A stretch of DNA of 38,365 nt. It comes from a virus. Made by a program: the position numbers and the translations under genes. The notes under the pieces are model-generated. The model had not been told where the DNA came from. It made no database searches and saw nothing but the letters and a program-made list of their open reading frames with translations. Shown piece after piece: positions 5,515 to 13,426 of this stretch. Position 1 is the stretch's first letter. Each line of letters begins with the position of its first letter. The DNA is taken from positions 1 to 38,365 of the IMG/VR virus record IMGVR_UViG_3300042391_000253. One strand, written 5' to 3'.

Positions 5515-5744
5515 TGTACGATGATAATTGGTGCTACAGGACGGCGGGTCTCCCACACGCTGTCATAGTAATGACGCATCATGGAGGTATAGGCAGTCTC
5601 GACGGGGGCTTCAATGCGAGGCTCCACAACAACGATAGTGTGGCGCATGATTGGCTCTTCACGATAGATGGGAATATCGTAGGCTGGAAGGTTTCCAGTA
5701 ATTGCGGCGACTGCCGCGAGGTATGACATGGTGTGGTGGTTCAT
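5511..5744 (-). CDS. Small hypothetical protein with signal-like N-terminus
   Basis: 77 residues. The start MNHHTMSYLAAVAAITGNLP looks like a short signal or membrane-targeting segment ending near residue 20. The rest (RHTIVVVEPRIEAPVETAYT, then RRPVAPIIIVQ) is proline- and beta-rich. ATG 5744 is 1 nt after the upstream stop; ATG 5729 is an alternative. Linked by ATGA to the membrane protein downstream. No homologue recognised. Confidence 0.5.
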   Translation of the reverse strand: MNHHTMSYLAAVAAITGNLPAYDIPIYREEPIMRHTIVVVEPRIEAPVETAYTSMMRHYYDSVWETRRPVAPIIIVQ

Positions 5745-5745
5745 A

Positions 5746-5952
5746 TTAAGCTGCGATTAGATTGTAGTCTGCTGGGTTTTGGTCTGCGTTGATTTCCTCA
5801 AGCTCGCCCTTTGCAAGCTGGAGGTGAGTTAGTAATGCACGAGCATGGTGGCGATTGATGACAATAGAATGCTGATTGTCCCGAAGTGCTTTCCGTACCA
5901 AGTCATTCAACTGGTACTCCACTTCATTGATTGCGATGTTGATGTTTTTCAT
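5746..5952 (-). CDS. Small hypothetical protein
   Basis: 68 residues from ATG 5952 (leader ATCACAAAC, A/C-rich). A longer frame to 5988 would add a low-quality extension. The sequence is helical and charged (NEVEYQLNDLVRKALRDNQH, then HHARALLTHLQLAKGELEEI). No domain recognised. It is the first gene after the terminator at 6076-6106, so it may begin a new transcript or depend on read-through. Confidence 0.6.
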   Translation of the reverse strand: MKNINIAINEVEYQLNDLVRKALRDNQHSIVINRHHARALLTHLQLAKGELEEINADQNPADYNLIAA

Positions 5953-6069
5953 GTTTGTGATGCGGCTGGTTGATCCGCTTGAGAACATTCAATCAGCTTT
6001 TGGATTTCGATCAAGAATTATTTTCAATTATTTTTATGGCTCCTAGACCCGCATAAACACTGGCGCAAA

Positions 6070-6106
6070 AGAAAACCCCCATCTGGTACATGACAACCAG
6101 ATAGGG
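6070..6106 (-). terminator. Rho-independent terminator after the SSB-like gene
   Basis: On the minus strand GCCCCTATCTGGT pairs with ACCAGATGGGGG (plus-strand arms 6076-6087 and 6096-6107) with one mismatch and an 8-nt loop, followed by TTTTCTTTT. It lies 24 nt beyond the stop of the SSB-like gene. The 'AAGAAGCCCC ... TTTTCTTTT' frame is shared with the terminators at 11254 and 24984. Confidence 0.82.
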
Positions 6107-6130
6107 GCTTCTTGGCGGGGGGAAGTCTTT

Positions 6131-6388
6131 TTAGAAAGGAATATCCTCGTCGTTCTGGACAGGAGCCTTGTAGCTATTCTGCTTGGGCTTGAAGCCTTCG
6201 CCCTTCTTGAATGGCTCCTTCACGCTAAGAGAAAGAAAGACATCGTTGTTCTTGGAAGTCTTCTCCCAGATGGATACCTCGTAATCCTTACCTTCCACAT
6301 TGAGGGGGCCGCTCCACTTTGGAGCCTTGGGGTTTACATTTTCCTTGAGGAATGCTGCCCCGCGATTTGTGTTGTCGTAGTCTGCCAT
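6131..6388 (-). CDS. SSB-like small replication protein
   Basis: 85 residues. It begins MADYDNTNRGAAFLKEN and has PKWSGPLNVEGKDYEVSIWE, then DVFLSLSVKEPF: a short OB-like or DUF736-like beta sheet seen in phage and plasmid proteins. It ends NDEDIPF, the acidic tip typical of single-stranded DNA-binding proteins that recruit partners. It lies just downstream of the replicative helicase, so ssDNA binding during replication is likely, though the fold is inferred. Leader AACCAAAACAAAAAAACAT, no Shine-Dalgarno. Followed by a terminator. Confidence 0.65.
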   Translation of the reverse strand: MADYDNTNRGAAFLKENVNPKAPKWSGPLNVEGKDYEVSIWEKTSKNNDVFLSLSVKEPFKKGEGFKPKQNSYKAPVQNDEDIPF

Positions 6389-6406
6389 ATGTTTTTTTGT
6401 TTTGGT

Positions 6407-7660
6407 TTACCGCTCATCAAATCGGAGGAATTCCGATCTGAAAGTCAAAGGAATACTAGCGCGAGGACAGGCTCTTGCAAGCTTTATATTCAAGAACCAA
6501 TCCCTGTGTTCCTTTTCATCCTGAGAGATCGTTAGAAAAAGGTCGCAGTCGTGCTCGATTGCCCTTGACTCGCGTGAAGCACCATCAGCATTAAGTTGAG
6601 TGAGTGCCAGAATAACGATGCCGCATTCCTTTGCGAGCGTTTTAAGCGTCCTAGAAGCCTCTGCAACCTGTCTTTCCCTGCTGTCCTTGGTGTTGGTAGG
6701 CTCAAGCAATTGGATGTAGTCCACGACCACCAGCTTGACTTTATGAACTGCAACCATTCGTCTTACGGCGGCTCGCAACTGAAGGCAGTTGAGACTGCTC
6801 TCATCGCGAATCCAGATCGGCAGCTTGGAAATCTGCATGACTCCCTGACGGATCTTATCCATCAATCCCTTGTCTGTATCTCCAGCCTTTGACAGCAACG
6901 AAAGATCAGCACCTGACTTGGAAGCGATAAGACGATCCATGAGTTCCCCCTTGCTCATCTCTAGTGATATGATGCCAACTGGATTGTTGCCAATGTCGGC
7001 AGTCCTCATCGCCATGTTGAGAGCCATCGCTGTCTTGCCTCCCTTGGTTGGCGCACCGATCACGATTAGCTGTCCATTGCGGAAGCCTCCAGTCATTGCG
7101 TCGAGAGGAGCGAATCCGCTAGTGATGCCAATAAGCTTCCCACGATTCTTGACCATCTCATCGTATTCATTAAGACGCTCCATAGCCACTTCTTTGACAC
7201 TCTCAATTCTGGATGTTGTCTCTGCATCTGCTGCTACTGCCACAAGAGCCTTCTGGACGATCTCGCTGAGTTCACCCGCTGATGCAGGGTCATTCGCGCT
7301 GGCAATGATTCTCTCTGCTGCTGCTATTGCAAGACGAGATGTGTGCTTGTGCTTTAGGATCTCCATGTATTCCTGCCAGTTGGAAGGAACCGATGGAGAG
7401 ATGAAGCATTCCGATAAATAAGCCGCCCCGCCAGACATCTCTAGCGTTCCAGCGTTTGCCATGTGATCAGTAACTGTTACGAGATCACATCCGTTACCTT
7501 CCTTCCAAAGCTCTATGGCTGAAGAAAAGATCCTCTTGTGTGCAGGATGGAAGAAAAGCTTTTCGCTTATGCTGTCAGCGGCTTCATTGATAATGCTTGG
7601 CCTTTGAAGCATTGCTGAAATGAATGCCTTCTCTGCGTCTAGTGATGTTGGTAGTGTCAT
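6407..7660 (-). CDS. dnaB: DnaB-type replicative DNA helicase
   Basis: 417 residues. The N-terminal DnaB domain (about 1-110, SLDAEKAFISAMLQRPSIIN) is followed by a linker and a RecA-like ATPase domain. Visible motifs: GAPTKGGKT Walker A at 202-210, VVVDYIQLL Walker B at 311-319, LTQLN at 353-357, and a final KLARACPRA with the arginine-finger region near 393-401. It should unwind DNA at the phage replication fork as a hexamer. Slightly shorter than bacterial DnaB (about 450-470), as usual in phages. Overlaps the downstream end of 7657 by ATGA; the SSB-like gene follows. No primase was recognised. Confidence 0.92.
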   Translation of the reverse strand: MTLPTSLDAEKAFISAMLQRPSIINEAADSISEKLFFHPAHKRIFSSAIELWKEGNGCDLVTVTDHMANAGTLEMSGGAAYLSECFISPSVPSNWQEYMEILKHKHTSRLAIAAAERIIASANDPASAGELSEIVQKALVAVAADAETTSRIESVKEVAMERLNEYDEMVKNRGKLIGITSGFAPLDAMTGGFRNGQLIVIGAPTKGGKTAMALNMAMRTADIGNNPVGIISLEMSKGELMDRLIASKSGADLSLLSKAGDTDKGLMDKIRQGVMQISKLPIWIRDESSLNCLQLRAAVRRMVAVHKVKLVVVDYIQLLEPTNTKDSRERQVAEASRTLKTLAKECGIVILALTQLNADGASRESRAIEHDCDLFLTISQDEKEHRDWFLNIKLARACPRASIPLTFRSEFLRFDER

Positions 7661-7938
7661 GTGTTTAAAAAGTAGTCTTGAAGTTCTTTATATGTTTTTT
7701 TCCCGCAGTTTTTGGTTACTTTTACATTAATCTCTTGTTTTAATATTTTTGATTGCATTTCCTTTTCATTTTTTGCTCCGCAGTTAAATACCACCTGACA
7801 AGCCCTACAAGACATTGGCAATTTCGATGCCCAAGACTTTCTCCACTTCATTATGTATTTTCTGAATTCAAGGAGTCGTTTATGTATTTCTTGGTCACTT
7901 AGCATAAGCCATTCCTCTTCGTATCTATGGAACATCAT
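7657..7938 (-). CDS. Small hypothetical protein with Cys pair
   Basis: 93 residues, lysine-rich. A helical first half (SDQEIHKRLLEFRKYIMKWR) is followed by CRACQVVFNCGAKNEKEM and a basic C-terminus. The three Cys could hold a metal together with C79. It lies between the RecB-like nuclease and the helicase, overlapping the helicase start by ATGA, so a replication or recombination role is plausible but unproven. Starts at ATG 7938 or 7935. Confidence 0.55.
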   Translation of the reverse strand: MMFHRYEEEWLMLSDQEIHKRLLEFRKYIMKWRKSWASKLPMSCRACQVVFNCGAKNEKEMQSKILKQEINVKVTKNCGKKTYKELQDYFLNT

Positions 7939-7939
7939 G

Positions 7940-8653
7940 TTACTTGGTTTTCTTGATCTTCTTGGGCTTCTCTTCCTTCAATGCCCACCAGACTTTAACT
8001 TGCTGTTGGAATGTGTTCCAGTAATTAGAAAGGTCATCTTTCCAAACCACCTCGAAATCACCCTCCTCCTGCTTGCCAATACGGACGATGGCATGGCTCT
8101 TAATATGACGGGCTGGCTGTTGCGGCGAGGCAACCCTGTCTTCATGGAAGTTCCAGAGTTGAGCGTATCCAGCGCATTGCCTCCAGTAAGGCTCACTGAT
8201 CTTCTTGGATGTCTTGAAGTCAATCAGCACAAATCCATTCAATGCCTTGCTCCATGCGATAAGGTCAATCGTTCCACCATAACGCAATTCGTGATGGACA
8301 AGCTGAATCTCTGTTACTTGCTTGATAAGGTTCTGCTGATCCCACCAATCAACGAACTTGGTGTAGCACACAATAGCCTTCTCAATGTCAGCCGTGGAGT
8401 AATCGTCAAGGTCGCATACAAATCCATTCAAGAAGGCTTCTATCATAAAGTGAGCCAGCGTTCCCACATCGCAAGCCTCTTGGCTTACTTTCCTGTAATC
8501 TTTTCCTTTTTTGCCCAAATCCCACGCCCAGTAAATTAAACCTCCAGCATCCTCTCCAATCTTAGAGATTGTAGATCCTCCTGCAACTTGAGTCCCATCT
8601 TGTAAAAAATACTTCTGATGTGGCTGATCTCTAACTAGCTTTACTTTTTCCAT
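7940..8653 (-). CDS. RecB/Cas4-like PD-(D/E)XK nuclease
   Basis: 237 residues. Visible nuclease signature: VGTLAHFMIE (G64, H68, E72), GGTIDLIA with D130, LIDFKTSK with D145 and K147, and YWRQCAGYAQL with Q159 and Y163. This is the usual order of the PD-(D/E)XK RecB-like family found in phage recombination modules. It probably resects DNA ends and works with the ERF protein at 18266. The C-terminus is very basic (EEKPKKIKKTK). Start follows the leader CCAAAACAAAAAAAAC. The upstream HNH gene overlaps it by 13 nt. Confidence 0.88.
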   Translation of the reverse strand: MEKVKLVRDQPHQKYFLQDGTQVAGGSTISKIGEDAGGLIYWAWDLGKKGKDYRKVSQEACDVGTLAHFMIEAFLNGFVCDLDDYSTADIEKAIVCYTKFVDWWDQQNLIKQVTEIQLVHHELRYGGTIDLIAWSKALNGFVLIDFKTSKKISEPYWRQCAGYAQLWNFHEDRVASPQQPARHIKSHAIVRIGKQEEGDFEVVWKDDLSNYWNTFQQQVKVWWALKEEKPKKIKKTK

Positions 8654-9213
8654 GTTTTTTTTGTTTTGGTTGTTCTGAATCCACGACGATTCATTTCTTG
8701 AATCATCTGTTCATCAGAAAAATTTTCAATTCTTTTTAAGGAGCGATTGTTGACTTGTTGCTTTGATGTTGCCCATTGCACATTGTCTGGTTGATACCCC
8801 TTATTGTTGTCAATTCTATCAAGGGAGTGCATGGGACTTGGTTTAAATCCAACGCAATCTATAAATCTCAAAAACCCTCCCTCGCCAATCCATCCACGAC
8901 AAACCTTGATGCCCCTGTCGTAGTAATCCTTTTTTTGTTTGCTTGAAATACTGCACCTAGACTGCATTGCCTGCCATGCCCTATATTCTGATGAATTGCT
9001 CAATCCATGAGTTGCCCTAGCTTTTAATGTTTCTAGTTTTAAGCATCCGCAACTCTTTGTTGAATTTCGTCTCAATAGACGAGTGCTGGCAATTTTTGTA
9101 TTTCCGCAAGAGCAAATACATACCCACTCAGTTTGGTGTGAAGTTCCAACTAATGCTTTCCGTAAAACATGAAGCCTCCCAAATTGCTTTCCAGATAAAT
9201 CTACTGCTTTCAT
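8641..9213 (-). CDS. Free-standing HNH endonuclease (zinc-ribbon type)
   Basis: 190 residues. N-terminal module LSGKQFGRLHVLRKA ... EWVCICSCGNTKIA ... KSCGCLK is the zinc-ribbon seen at the front of many phage HNH proteins. The HNH core is MHSLDRIDNNKGYQPDNVQW with N-R downstream (KQQVNNRSLK). Such genes usually are homing endonucleases that cut neighbouring sequence in competing phages. It lies between TerL's downstream gene and the nuclease, with its own promoter at 9220-9249. Its 3' end overlaps the nuclease start by 13 nt, as expected for an inserted gene. Confidence 0.88.
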   Translation of the reverse strand: MKAVDLSGKQFGRLHVLRKALVGTSHQTEWVCICSCGNTKIASTRLLRRNSTKSCGCLKLETLKARATHGLSNSSEYRAWQAMQSRCSISSKQKKDYYDRGIKVCRGWIGEGGFLRFIDCVGFKPSPMHSLDRIDNNKGYQPDNVQWATSKQQVNNRSLKRIENFSDEQMIQEMNRRGFRTTKTKKTWKK

Positions 9214-9219
9214 ATGCGT

Positions 9220-9249
9220 ACATTAAGTCATCTACTGAATTGATGTCAA
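9220..9249 (-). promoter_or_regulatory. Sigma70-like promoter of the HNH gene at 8641
   Basis: On the minus strand TTGACA (9249-9244), 18-nt spacer, TAATGT (9225-9220). Only 6 nt separate the -10 from ATG 9213, so the transcript would begin at or next to the start codon (leaderless). A matching arrangement precedes the HNH gene at 24351. Confidence 0.6.
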
Positions 9250-9294
9250 TATCTAAATGTACCAACAATTTGTTTTTTCCATAGTTTCGTCTTG

Positions 9295-9558
9295 TTATTC
9301 TGACTTTTTAAATCTTTGTTTGCAAACACGCAATTGTTCCAAGCTTTTAATTTGCATGGATGATTGTGATCCAACGAGCCACCAAGTAATCGCTTCATGC
9401 CCTTTCTTTTTTCTGGGTAGCTTATGCGAAAAACCTAGAACCTCCCATTCTCCAAAAACCTCCCCTATTCTGTTTTTGGTTTGATTGTGTTTATTTCCAT
9501 CCGTTACTGGTGGGATCTTGTTGATGAGGTGGGTGTAAACAGACTCTTGGGTTTCCAT
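9295..9558 (-). CDS. Hypothetical protein resembling a degenerate HNH N-terminal module
   Basis: 87 residues. IGEVFGEWEVLGFSHKLPRK ... ITWWLVGSQSSMQIKSLEQL ... RVCKQR follows the same spacing as the N-terminal zinc-ribbon module of the neighbouring HNH protein (FGRLHVL ... WVCICSCGNTKIASTRLLR), but the Cys residues are replaced by G/S. It may be a remnant of a homing endonuclease or a DNA-binding relative. It starts 3 nt after the TerL stop. Translation is plausible; function unknown. Confidence 0.5.
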   Translation of the reverse strand: METQESVYTHLINKIPPVTDGNKHNQTKNRIGEVFGEWEVLGFSHKLPRKKKGHEAITWWLVGSQSSMQIKSLEQLRVCKQRFKKSE

Positions 9559-9561
9559 GCC

Positions 9562-11250
9562 CTACCGATAGTCAGGCTCCAATTCATTGTCCATAATAAA
9601 ATCATCCCAATCGCCAGAATTTTGTGATTGACTTCCAGTTGCATCTCCCAATCCGTTTTGCGTCACAAATAGTTCAGCGAGCAACGCAAGGGCATCTGCC
9701 CTATCTGGAGAGCTTCCCTTCGTCCTCTTCTTGAGATCCTTCTTGCTCTCCAAAAGCGTTCTCTCGTTCCTCAAAGAATAAATGCGAGCGCATAACTCTC
9801 TGGAGGTCTGATCGTCCAAACCTCTCATTCTGCCACTCATAATGATCACTTTGATCTGTCCCCAAAGCTGCGTCACTCGGTTGGCATAGACTTGCTTTGC
9901 GGGACGATTATCTTCCACGCTTATCGGGGAGTCTGTGGCTGCACCACCAAACGAGACTCGCACGAATCCAGAATGCCACCGCTGAGAAATGATGTCGGCA
10001 ATGCCAGCACCAGCACCAGTTGAATCAAGAGCAAAGTCTTCTGGCTCTACGCCATTCTTTTTAAGCTGCTCAATCGTCTGATCTGCCACTTGGTAGAATA
10101 GCGGGTAGTTCGGATCATCCATGAGTTGCAACTTAACGACCTCAGTCAAGTTAATGGTCAAGTTGCCATCAGTTGCCTTGCCTACCTTGGCGAATCGCAG
10201 GATGCAATCATCACCCTCCGTAGTGAATGCAGGGTCGAGAGCGGCAAGTGTCTTGATATTGCCACCCGCCCATACCACCTTCTCCCTAGCCTTGCCTTCC
10301 GTAATCATGGCTGAGTCCACCATTGTATTACGAGAACCACTTTTGCTCCACATCCCCCTACAATAGCTATTCCACTCCAAGCTGCCCTCTCCAAAGTTCT
10401 TGCGGATAGTGTCAACATTGTCCTGCCCGAATAGGTAGGGGTAGATAAGCCGACCAGCTTTGATGTTCGGGGACTTAAGGCCATCGAATCTCACGCATAT
10501 TCCCGACTTGGTTTCCCAATGCTCATCGTTATCTCCGATGCTACCCCACCCCATGTTTGGCTCGCAGAATAGTCCATGAGGATCAAATAAGCTGGAAGCG
10601 TTGGCAATGGCGATGAAGTGATAAAAGTCAGTACCAACTTGCAAGTTGGCACGAGCGGAGAAGATAGCTGGATTCGTCTGTGCGGCCTCGTCAGCCATCA
10701 CGCACATCCTTGGTAGGTGAACACCTTGCAACTTACCTACGGCTTGCTCTACAGCCCCAGAATCGACGGCAAGGGCTATAATAGCCGACCTATCATCACC
10801 TCTGGTAAATTGGATCTTGGTTTGTGAATCCACTACATTAAGACCAAAGAGAGGAACGCAAGGACGGATGAACTTCATCATCTCTGCCCAGATACGACCG
10901 CGAAGAGAAGGGACAGTCGTACTCGTTAAAGCCACACGAGTTCCCATGGGTTTTGCCAGATACTCTACCAGAGACAGGAGCGTAAAGGTGAAGGTCTTGC
11001 CAGCCGCCGCACATCCAGTAACTCCGATCTCGTCGTAGTGCGTCCACGCCCATAACGCCAACTCGTTCCAATCGTTCCAGCTTTTCATCACATCGGGCCA
11101 AAGCATATGAATGCAATGCTTGATATGCTGCCCCCTGCTTATCCCTGTAATGCGAGAAGGATCTTTATCCGCAACCATCAATAGCTCTATCTCAAGCTGA
11201 GTGATGTTGGGAAACTTGGTAAAGTCTAGTCCGTAAGTCTGTAATGCCAT
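9562..11250 (-). CDS. terL: Terminase large subunit
   Basis: 562 residues from ATG 11250. ATPase domain: GVTGCAAAGKT Walker A at 76-86, MCVMADEA Walker B at 182-189. Nuclease domain: LAALDPAF (D339), FALDSTGAGAG (D409) and SSPDRADALAL (D516/D519), the three-acid RNaseH-like site. It packages DNA into the prohead through the portal and cuts the concatemer. An upstream extension to 11280 would run through the terminator stem, so ATG 11250 is preferred. The terminator's T-run ends only about 3 nt before this ATG. TerS is not adjacent; the HTH gene at 1-351 is a candidate. Confidence 0.95.
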   Translation of the reverse strand: MALQTYGLDFTKFPNITQLEIELLMVADKDPSRITGISRGQHIKHCIHMLWPDVMKSWNDWNELALWAWTHYDEIGVTGCAAAGKTFTFTLLSLVEYLAKPMGTRVALTSTTVPSLRGRIWAEMMKFIRPCVPLFGLNVVDSQTKIQFTRGDDRSAIIALAVDSGAVEQAVGKLQGVHLPRMCVMADEAAQTNPAIFSARANLQVGTDFYHFIAIANASSLFDPHGLFCEPNMGWGSIGDNDEHWETKSGICVRFDGLKSPNIKAGRLIYPYLFGQDNVDTIRKNFGEGSLEWNSYCRGMWSKSGSRNTMVDSAMITEGKAREKVVWAGGNIKTLAALDPAFTTEGDDCILRFAKVGKATDGNLTINLTEVVKLQLMDDPNYPLFYQVADQTIEQLKKNGVEPEDFALDSTGAGAGIADIISQRWHSGFVRVSFGGAATDSPISVEDNRPAKQVYANRVTQLWGQIKVIIMSGRMRGLDDQTSRELCARIYSLRNERTLLESKKDLKKRTKGSSPDRADALALLAELFVTQNGLGDATGSQSQNSGDWDDFIMDNELEPDYR

Positions 11251-11253
11251 GTT

Positions 11254-11299
11254 AAAAAGAAACCCCTCCCAGATCCGCAAACACGGCAGAGAGGGGCTT
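11254..11299 (-). terminator. Rho-independent terminator between scaffold and terL
   Basis: Minus-strand GAAGCCCCTC (arm 11296-11291 core) pairs with GAGGGG (arm 11268-11263); the interior can form CCG/CGG. It is followed by TTTCTTTTT, directly before the TerL start codon. Same 'GAAGCCCC ... TTTCTTTT' design as the other two leftward terminators. TerL would then need read-through or RNA processing. Confidence 0.7.
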
Positions 11300-11318
11300 C
11301 AATTTTAAATTAACTGAA

Positions 11319-12533
11319 TTAGTATCCTCGCAGTTGAGAGCGGATGCTGTCAAGAGCCGATTTAGGTTTACCAATCACATCGTCATCCAAATCACTAGAG
11401 GAGCCTTTGCTGATGCGAGGCTGAACCGCCGCATCTTCTTTAGCCCTGCTCTTATACTTGGCAAGCTCTGCTTTGAGCTTATCGTTTTCAGCTACTGCCT
11501 CACGAGCGATAACGGCAAGGAATGGAGCAACAGTCATCTCGTTGCTTGTGGCATTGCCATGAATAATTGCTCGAGCCGCTTCAATCCTCTGAGTCACCAG
11601 CTTGTCATTATCGTCATCTCCTGTCATACGGAAGAAGTCGCTTTTCTTGGCAAGATGATTAGTCATCCGATCAAAGTTCGTATTAACTTCCTCTACGATC
11701 TTTAGGCTGTGCTGCTGCTCCGCTTGGTCAATCTCCGTAGCCGTGGCGCGATAGTTCTCTAGCGCACCCTCCAATGCTCCACGCTTGCCTTCTGCGTCAT
11801 TAACGAGAGACAAGAACTGACCAGCCGCCGCGCCCCCTCCGAAGGATTCGTCAATAAACTCAATGCGCTCGCGACCCTTAAGAGACAGAGCCTTCTCTGC
11901 AATCGTTGCATCATCAGCAAACTCCTCAGCAAATGCTTTTGCAGCATCAACGGAAGAAGCAAATGGAGCCTCGTACTTGTCCTTAAACTTAGGGGAACGC
12001 TCAAAGGCTGTGCGCTCAAGCTCTCCCTCTAGCTTCTCAAGCTTCTCGCGGTAGCTGGAAACCTCCGTGTCCTTGGCCTTGAGGGATTCCTCGTAAGCCT
12101 CTGCCTTCTTGCGAAGCTCCGCGATGTTGTCCTCCTTGCTCTTTTTGGTCTTGGTTTCAACAATGGGGCTAGGCTCCTTGGTAAGATCAAGATCAGACAC
12201 ATCAAAGCTATTGTCATTGACCTCAATAGCCTCCTCCTTAACGACCACCTTGGTTTTCTTGGAATTCTTGGTTGGCTCATCGGTTGTGCCTCCGTCCATC
12301 TGTTTAAGGTAATCATTAGCGTCTTGTTCAGCCACATAGTCCATGTCCGTAGGAGCCATGCTGTCTGGAAGATCCTCTAGGGACTTGAGGTCAATCTTCT
12401 TGATGTCAGGCTTACTGTTAAGCTGACGAGAGATTTGTGTTTCCCATGACTCGTTGTTAGGTGGCGGGGTGGTAGCAATAACGGAATCTGCCGCTTGCGT
12501 TTGACTTGGTGTGTTGTTTGGTGTGTCTGACAT
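11319..12533 (-). CDS. Probable capsid scaffolding protein
   Basis: 404 residues, acidic, low in aromatic residues, with a Pro/Thr/Gln-rich N-terminus, a long coiled coil (about 140-175, ELRKKAEAYEESLKAKDTEV), helical middle, and a basic C-terminus (SALDSIRSQLRGY). This is the profile of phage scaffolding proteins, and it lies in the block with portal and TerL. The name rests on composition and position, not on a sequence motif. It is separated from portal by five small genes and followed by a terminator. Start at 12533 after an AATTT leader. Confidence 0.65.
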   Translation of the reverse strand: MSDTPNNTPSQTQAADSVIATTPPPNNESWETQISRQLNSKPDIKKIDLKSLEDLPDSMAPTDMDYVAEQDANDYLKQMDGGTTDEPTKNSKKTKVVVKEEAIEVNDNSFDVSDLDLTKEPSPIVETKTKKSKEDNIAELRKKAEAYEESLKAKDTEVSSYREKLEKLEGELERTAFERSPKFKDKYEAPFASSVDAAKAFAEEFADDATIAEKALSLKGRERIEFIDESFGGGAAAGQFLSLVNDAEGKRGALEGALENYRATATEIDQAEQQHSLKIVEEVNTNFDRMTNHLAKKSDFFRMTGDDDNDKLVTQRIEAARAIIHGNATSNEMTVAPFLAVIAREAVAENDKLKAELAKYKSRAKEDAAVQPRISKGSSSDLDDDVIGKPKSALDSIRSQLRGY

Positions 12534-12536
12534 AAA

Positions 12537-12815
12537 TTAAAGATTGTTGGTATAGCTAGGTTGAACCTCTTCAAATTCCTCTGGAACTATGGATAGGTTA
12601 TGAAGGTCTGTAATGATAGACGCTCGTCCTGCATCAAATCCAAAAAGGACTGATGCGTTCGCTGCAACTTTGGTTAAAGCACTTGTGTTACCAAGCGTCT
12701 TGGCGGCAGTTAAGCCGTCTGTTAATTCAAGTGCAGCCTTTAGAACTGGCAGTTGAAGGATCTTCTTTAGCTCCACAGCAAGGGTAACATCAGCCCTCCA
12801 CTCTTCAAAATTCAT
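12537..12815 (-). CDS. Small hypothetical protein, packaging region
   Basis: 92 residues, mostly helical (ADVTLAVELKKILQLPVLKA, then AAKTLGNTSALTKVAANASV) with an acidic end (IVPEEFEEVQPSYTNNL). Lies 3 nt upstream of the scaffold gene and 1 nt after its upstream neighbour's stop. Small proteins here often are head-completion or scaffold-associated factors; that is inference from position only. Confidence 0.6.
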   Translation of the reverse strand: MNFEEWRADVTLAVELKKILQLPVLKAALELTDGLTAAKTLGNTSALTKVAANASVLFGFDAGRASIITDLHNLSIVPEEFEEVQPSYTNNL

Positions 12816-12816
12816 A

Positions 12817-12996
12817 TTAAAATTGTATTTCTTTTGCTTGATCGTCTCGTATCGAATGTATGAGATTTTTTAGGGTTAGTGCTAACTCGGATTCTTGTCC
12901 GTGGAATGTGCGAAAATATATGTATCGCTCGTAGATGAGAGAAACAATCTGTTCCCTCATTTCTTCTCTGCCCGACTCAAACGGGTTTGATGTCAT
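12817..12996 (-). CDS. 59-residue hypothetical protein
   Basis: Read from ATG 12996 to TAA 12817-12819. The leader AACCAAAACCAAAAAACAA matches the A/C-rich leaders of other genes and supports the start. Protein: MTSNPFESGREEMREQIVSL, then IYERYIYFRTFHGQESELAL and a charged C-terminus. It resembles a small helical adaptor, but no family is recognised. It fills an otherwise empty 199-nt gap in a tightly packed region. Confidence 0.6.
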   Translation of the reverse strand: MTSNPFESGREEMREQIVSLIYERYIYFRTFHGQESELALTLKNLIHSIRDDQAKEIQF

Positions 12997-13014
12997 TTGT
13001 TTTTTGGTTTTGGT

Positions 13015-13275
13015 TTACTTACACTTCCAAGCTCGCAACGATTTGTTGATCCTGCTGTCGGGATCACGCTTCTTTGCTGGGCTTGTGAGTTTTGCTTTCA
13101 TTCCTTTCATTCTGGCGCAAAAGGATTTCTTCCTTGCGGCATCCTTATCTGTTTTTGGGCTAGGTGCTGGTGGCTTTAGGTTGCCTCCAGTGGCCTTGTT
13201 GTAGGAAGCTCTTCCCTTGGCGTTAAGACCGCCTTTAGGGTTCTTCCCCTCCTTGCGTGTCCAAGCCTCGCTCAT
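13015..13275 (-). CDS. Small basic conserved phage protein (DUF6321-like)
   Basis: 86 residues, very basic. MSEAWTRKEGKNPKGGLNAK, then a proline-rich linker, then FCARMKGMKAKLTS and DPDSRINKSLRAWKCK. I recognise this N- and C-terminal pairing from a conserved family of small phage proteins usually found beside head genes (DUF6321, from memory). No function is established. The start overlaps the upstream stop by ATGA. High charge suits DNA or portal binding, which is inference. Confidence 0.7.
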   Translation of the reverse strand: MSEAWTRKEGKNPKGGLNAKGRASYNKATGGNLKPPAPSPKTDKDAARKKSFCARMKGMKAKLTSPAKKRDPDSRINKSLRAWKCK

Positions 13276-13418
13276 TTCTTCTTAGCGGTTTTCTTGGAAT
13301 CGCGAAAAGCCTTGGCGGTTGGTGCGCCTTTGCTTCCCACCTTACGCATCTTCTCTCCAGATCCTTTCTTAATGCGCTCCTGTTTGGCATTAACATTTGC
13401 GTACAATCCTTTTTTCAT
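13272..13418 (-). CDS. Small basic phage protein (KKGLYANVNAK type)
   Basis: 48 residues from ATG 13418 to TGA 13272-13274, sharing ATGA with the next gene. MKKGLYANVNAKQERIKKGS, then GEKMRKVGSKGAPTAKAF and a basic tail. The pattern KGLYANxxAK...GSGEKMRKxGxKGAPT is one I recognise from short proteins next to portal genes in many phages. Function unknown. It starts 8 nt after the portal stop. The next gene down is also small and basic, so the pair may be a functional unit. Confidence 0.75.
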   Translation of the reverse strand: MKKGLYANVNAKQERIKKGSGEKMRKVGSKGAPTAKAFRDSKKTAKKK

Positions 13419-13426
13419 TTTAGTGA

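Noticed and set aside
5953-6069. Possible small gene after the SSB terminator
   Set aside because: No frame with a supported start or composition; only the terminator and leader of gene 5952 are present.
6870-7421. Plus-strand frame of 183 codons opposite the helicase
   Set aside because: The helicase motifs are on the minus strand; the plus frame is hydrophobic shadow sequence.
7853-8539. Plus-strand frame of 228 codons opposite the RecB-like nuclease
   Set aside because: The minus strand has a complete nuclease signature. The plus frame is a shadow with no motif.
9214-9290. Minus-strand frame reading LVHLDIDINSVDDLMYAYES before the HNH start
   Set aside because: It would need a TTG start, ends soon within the HNH gene in another frame, and the stretch is better explained by the HNH promoter. 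It may still be a remnant.
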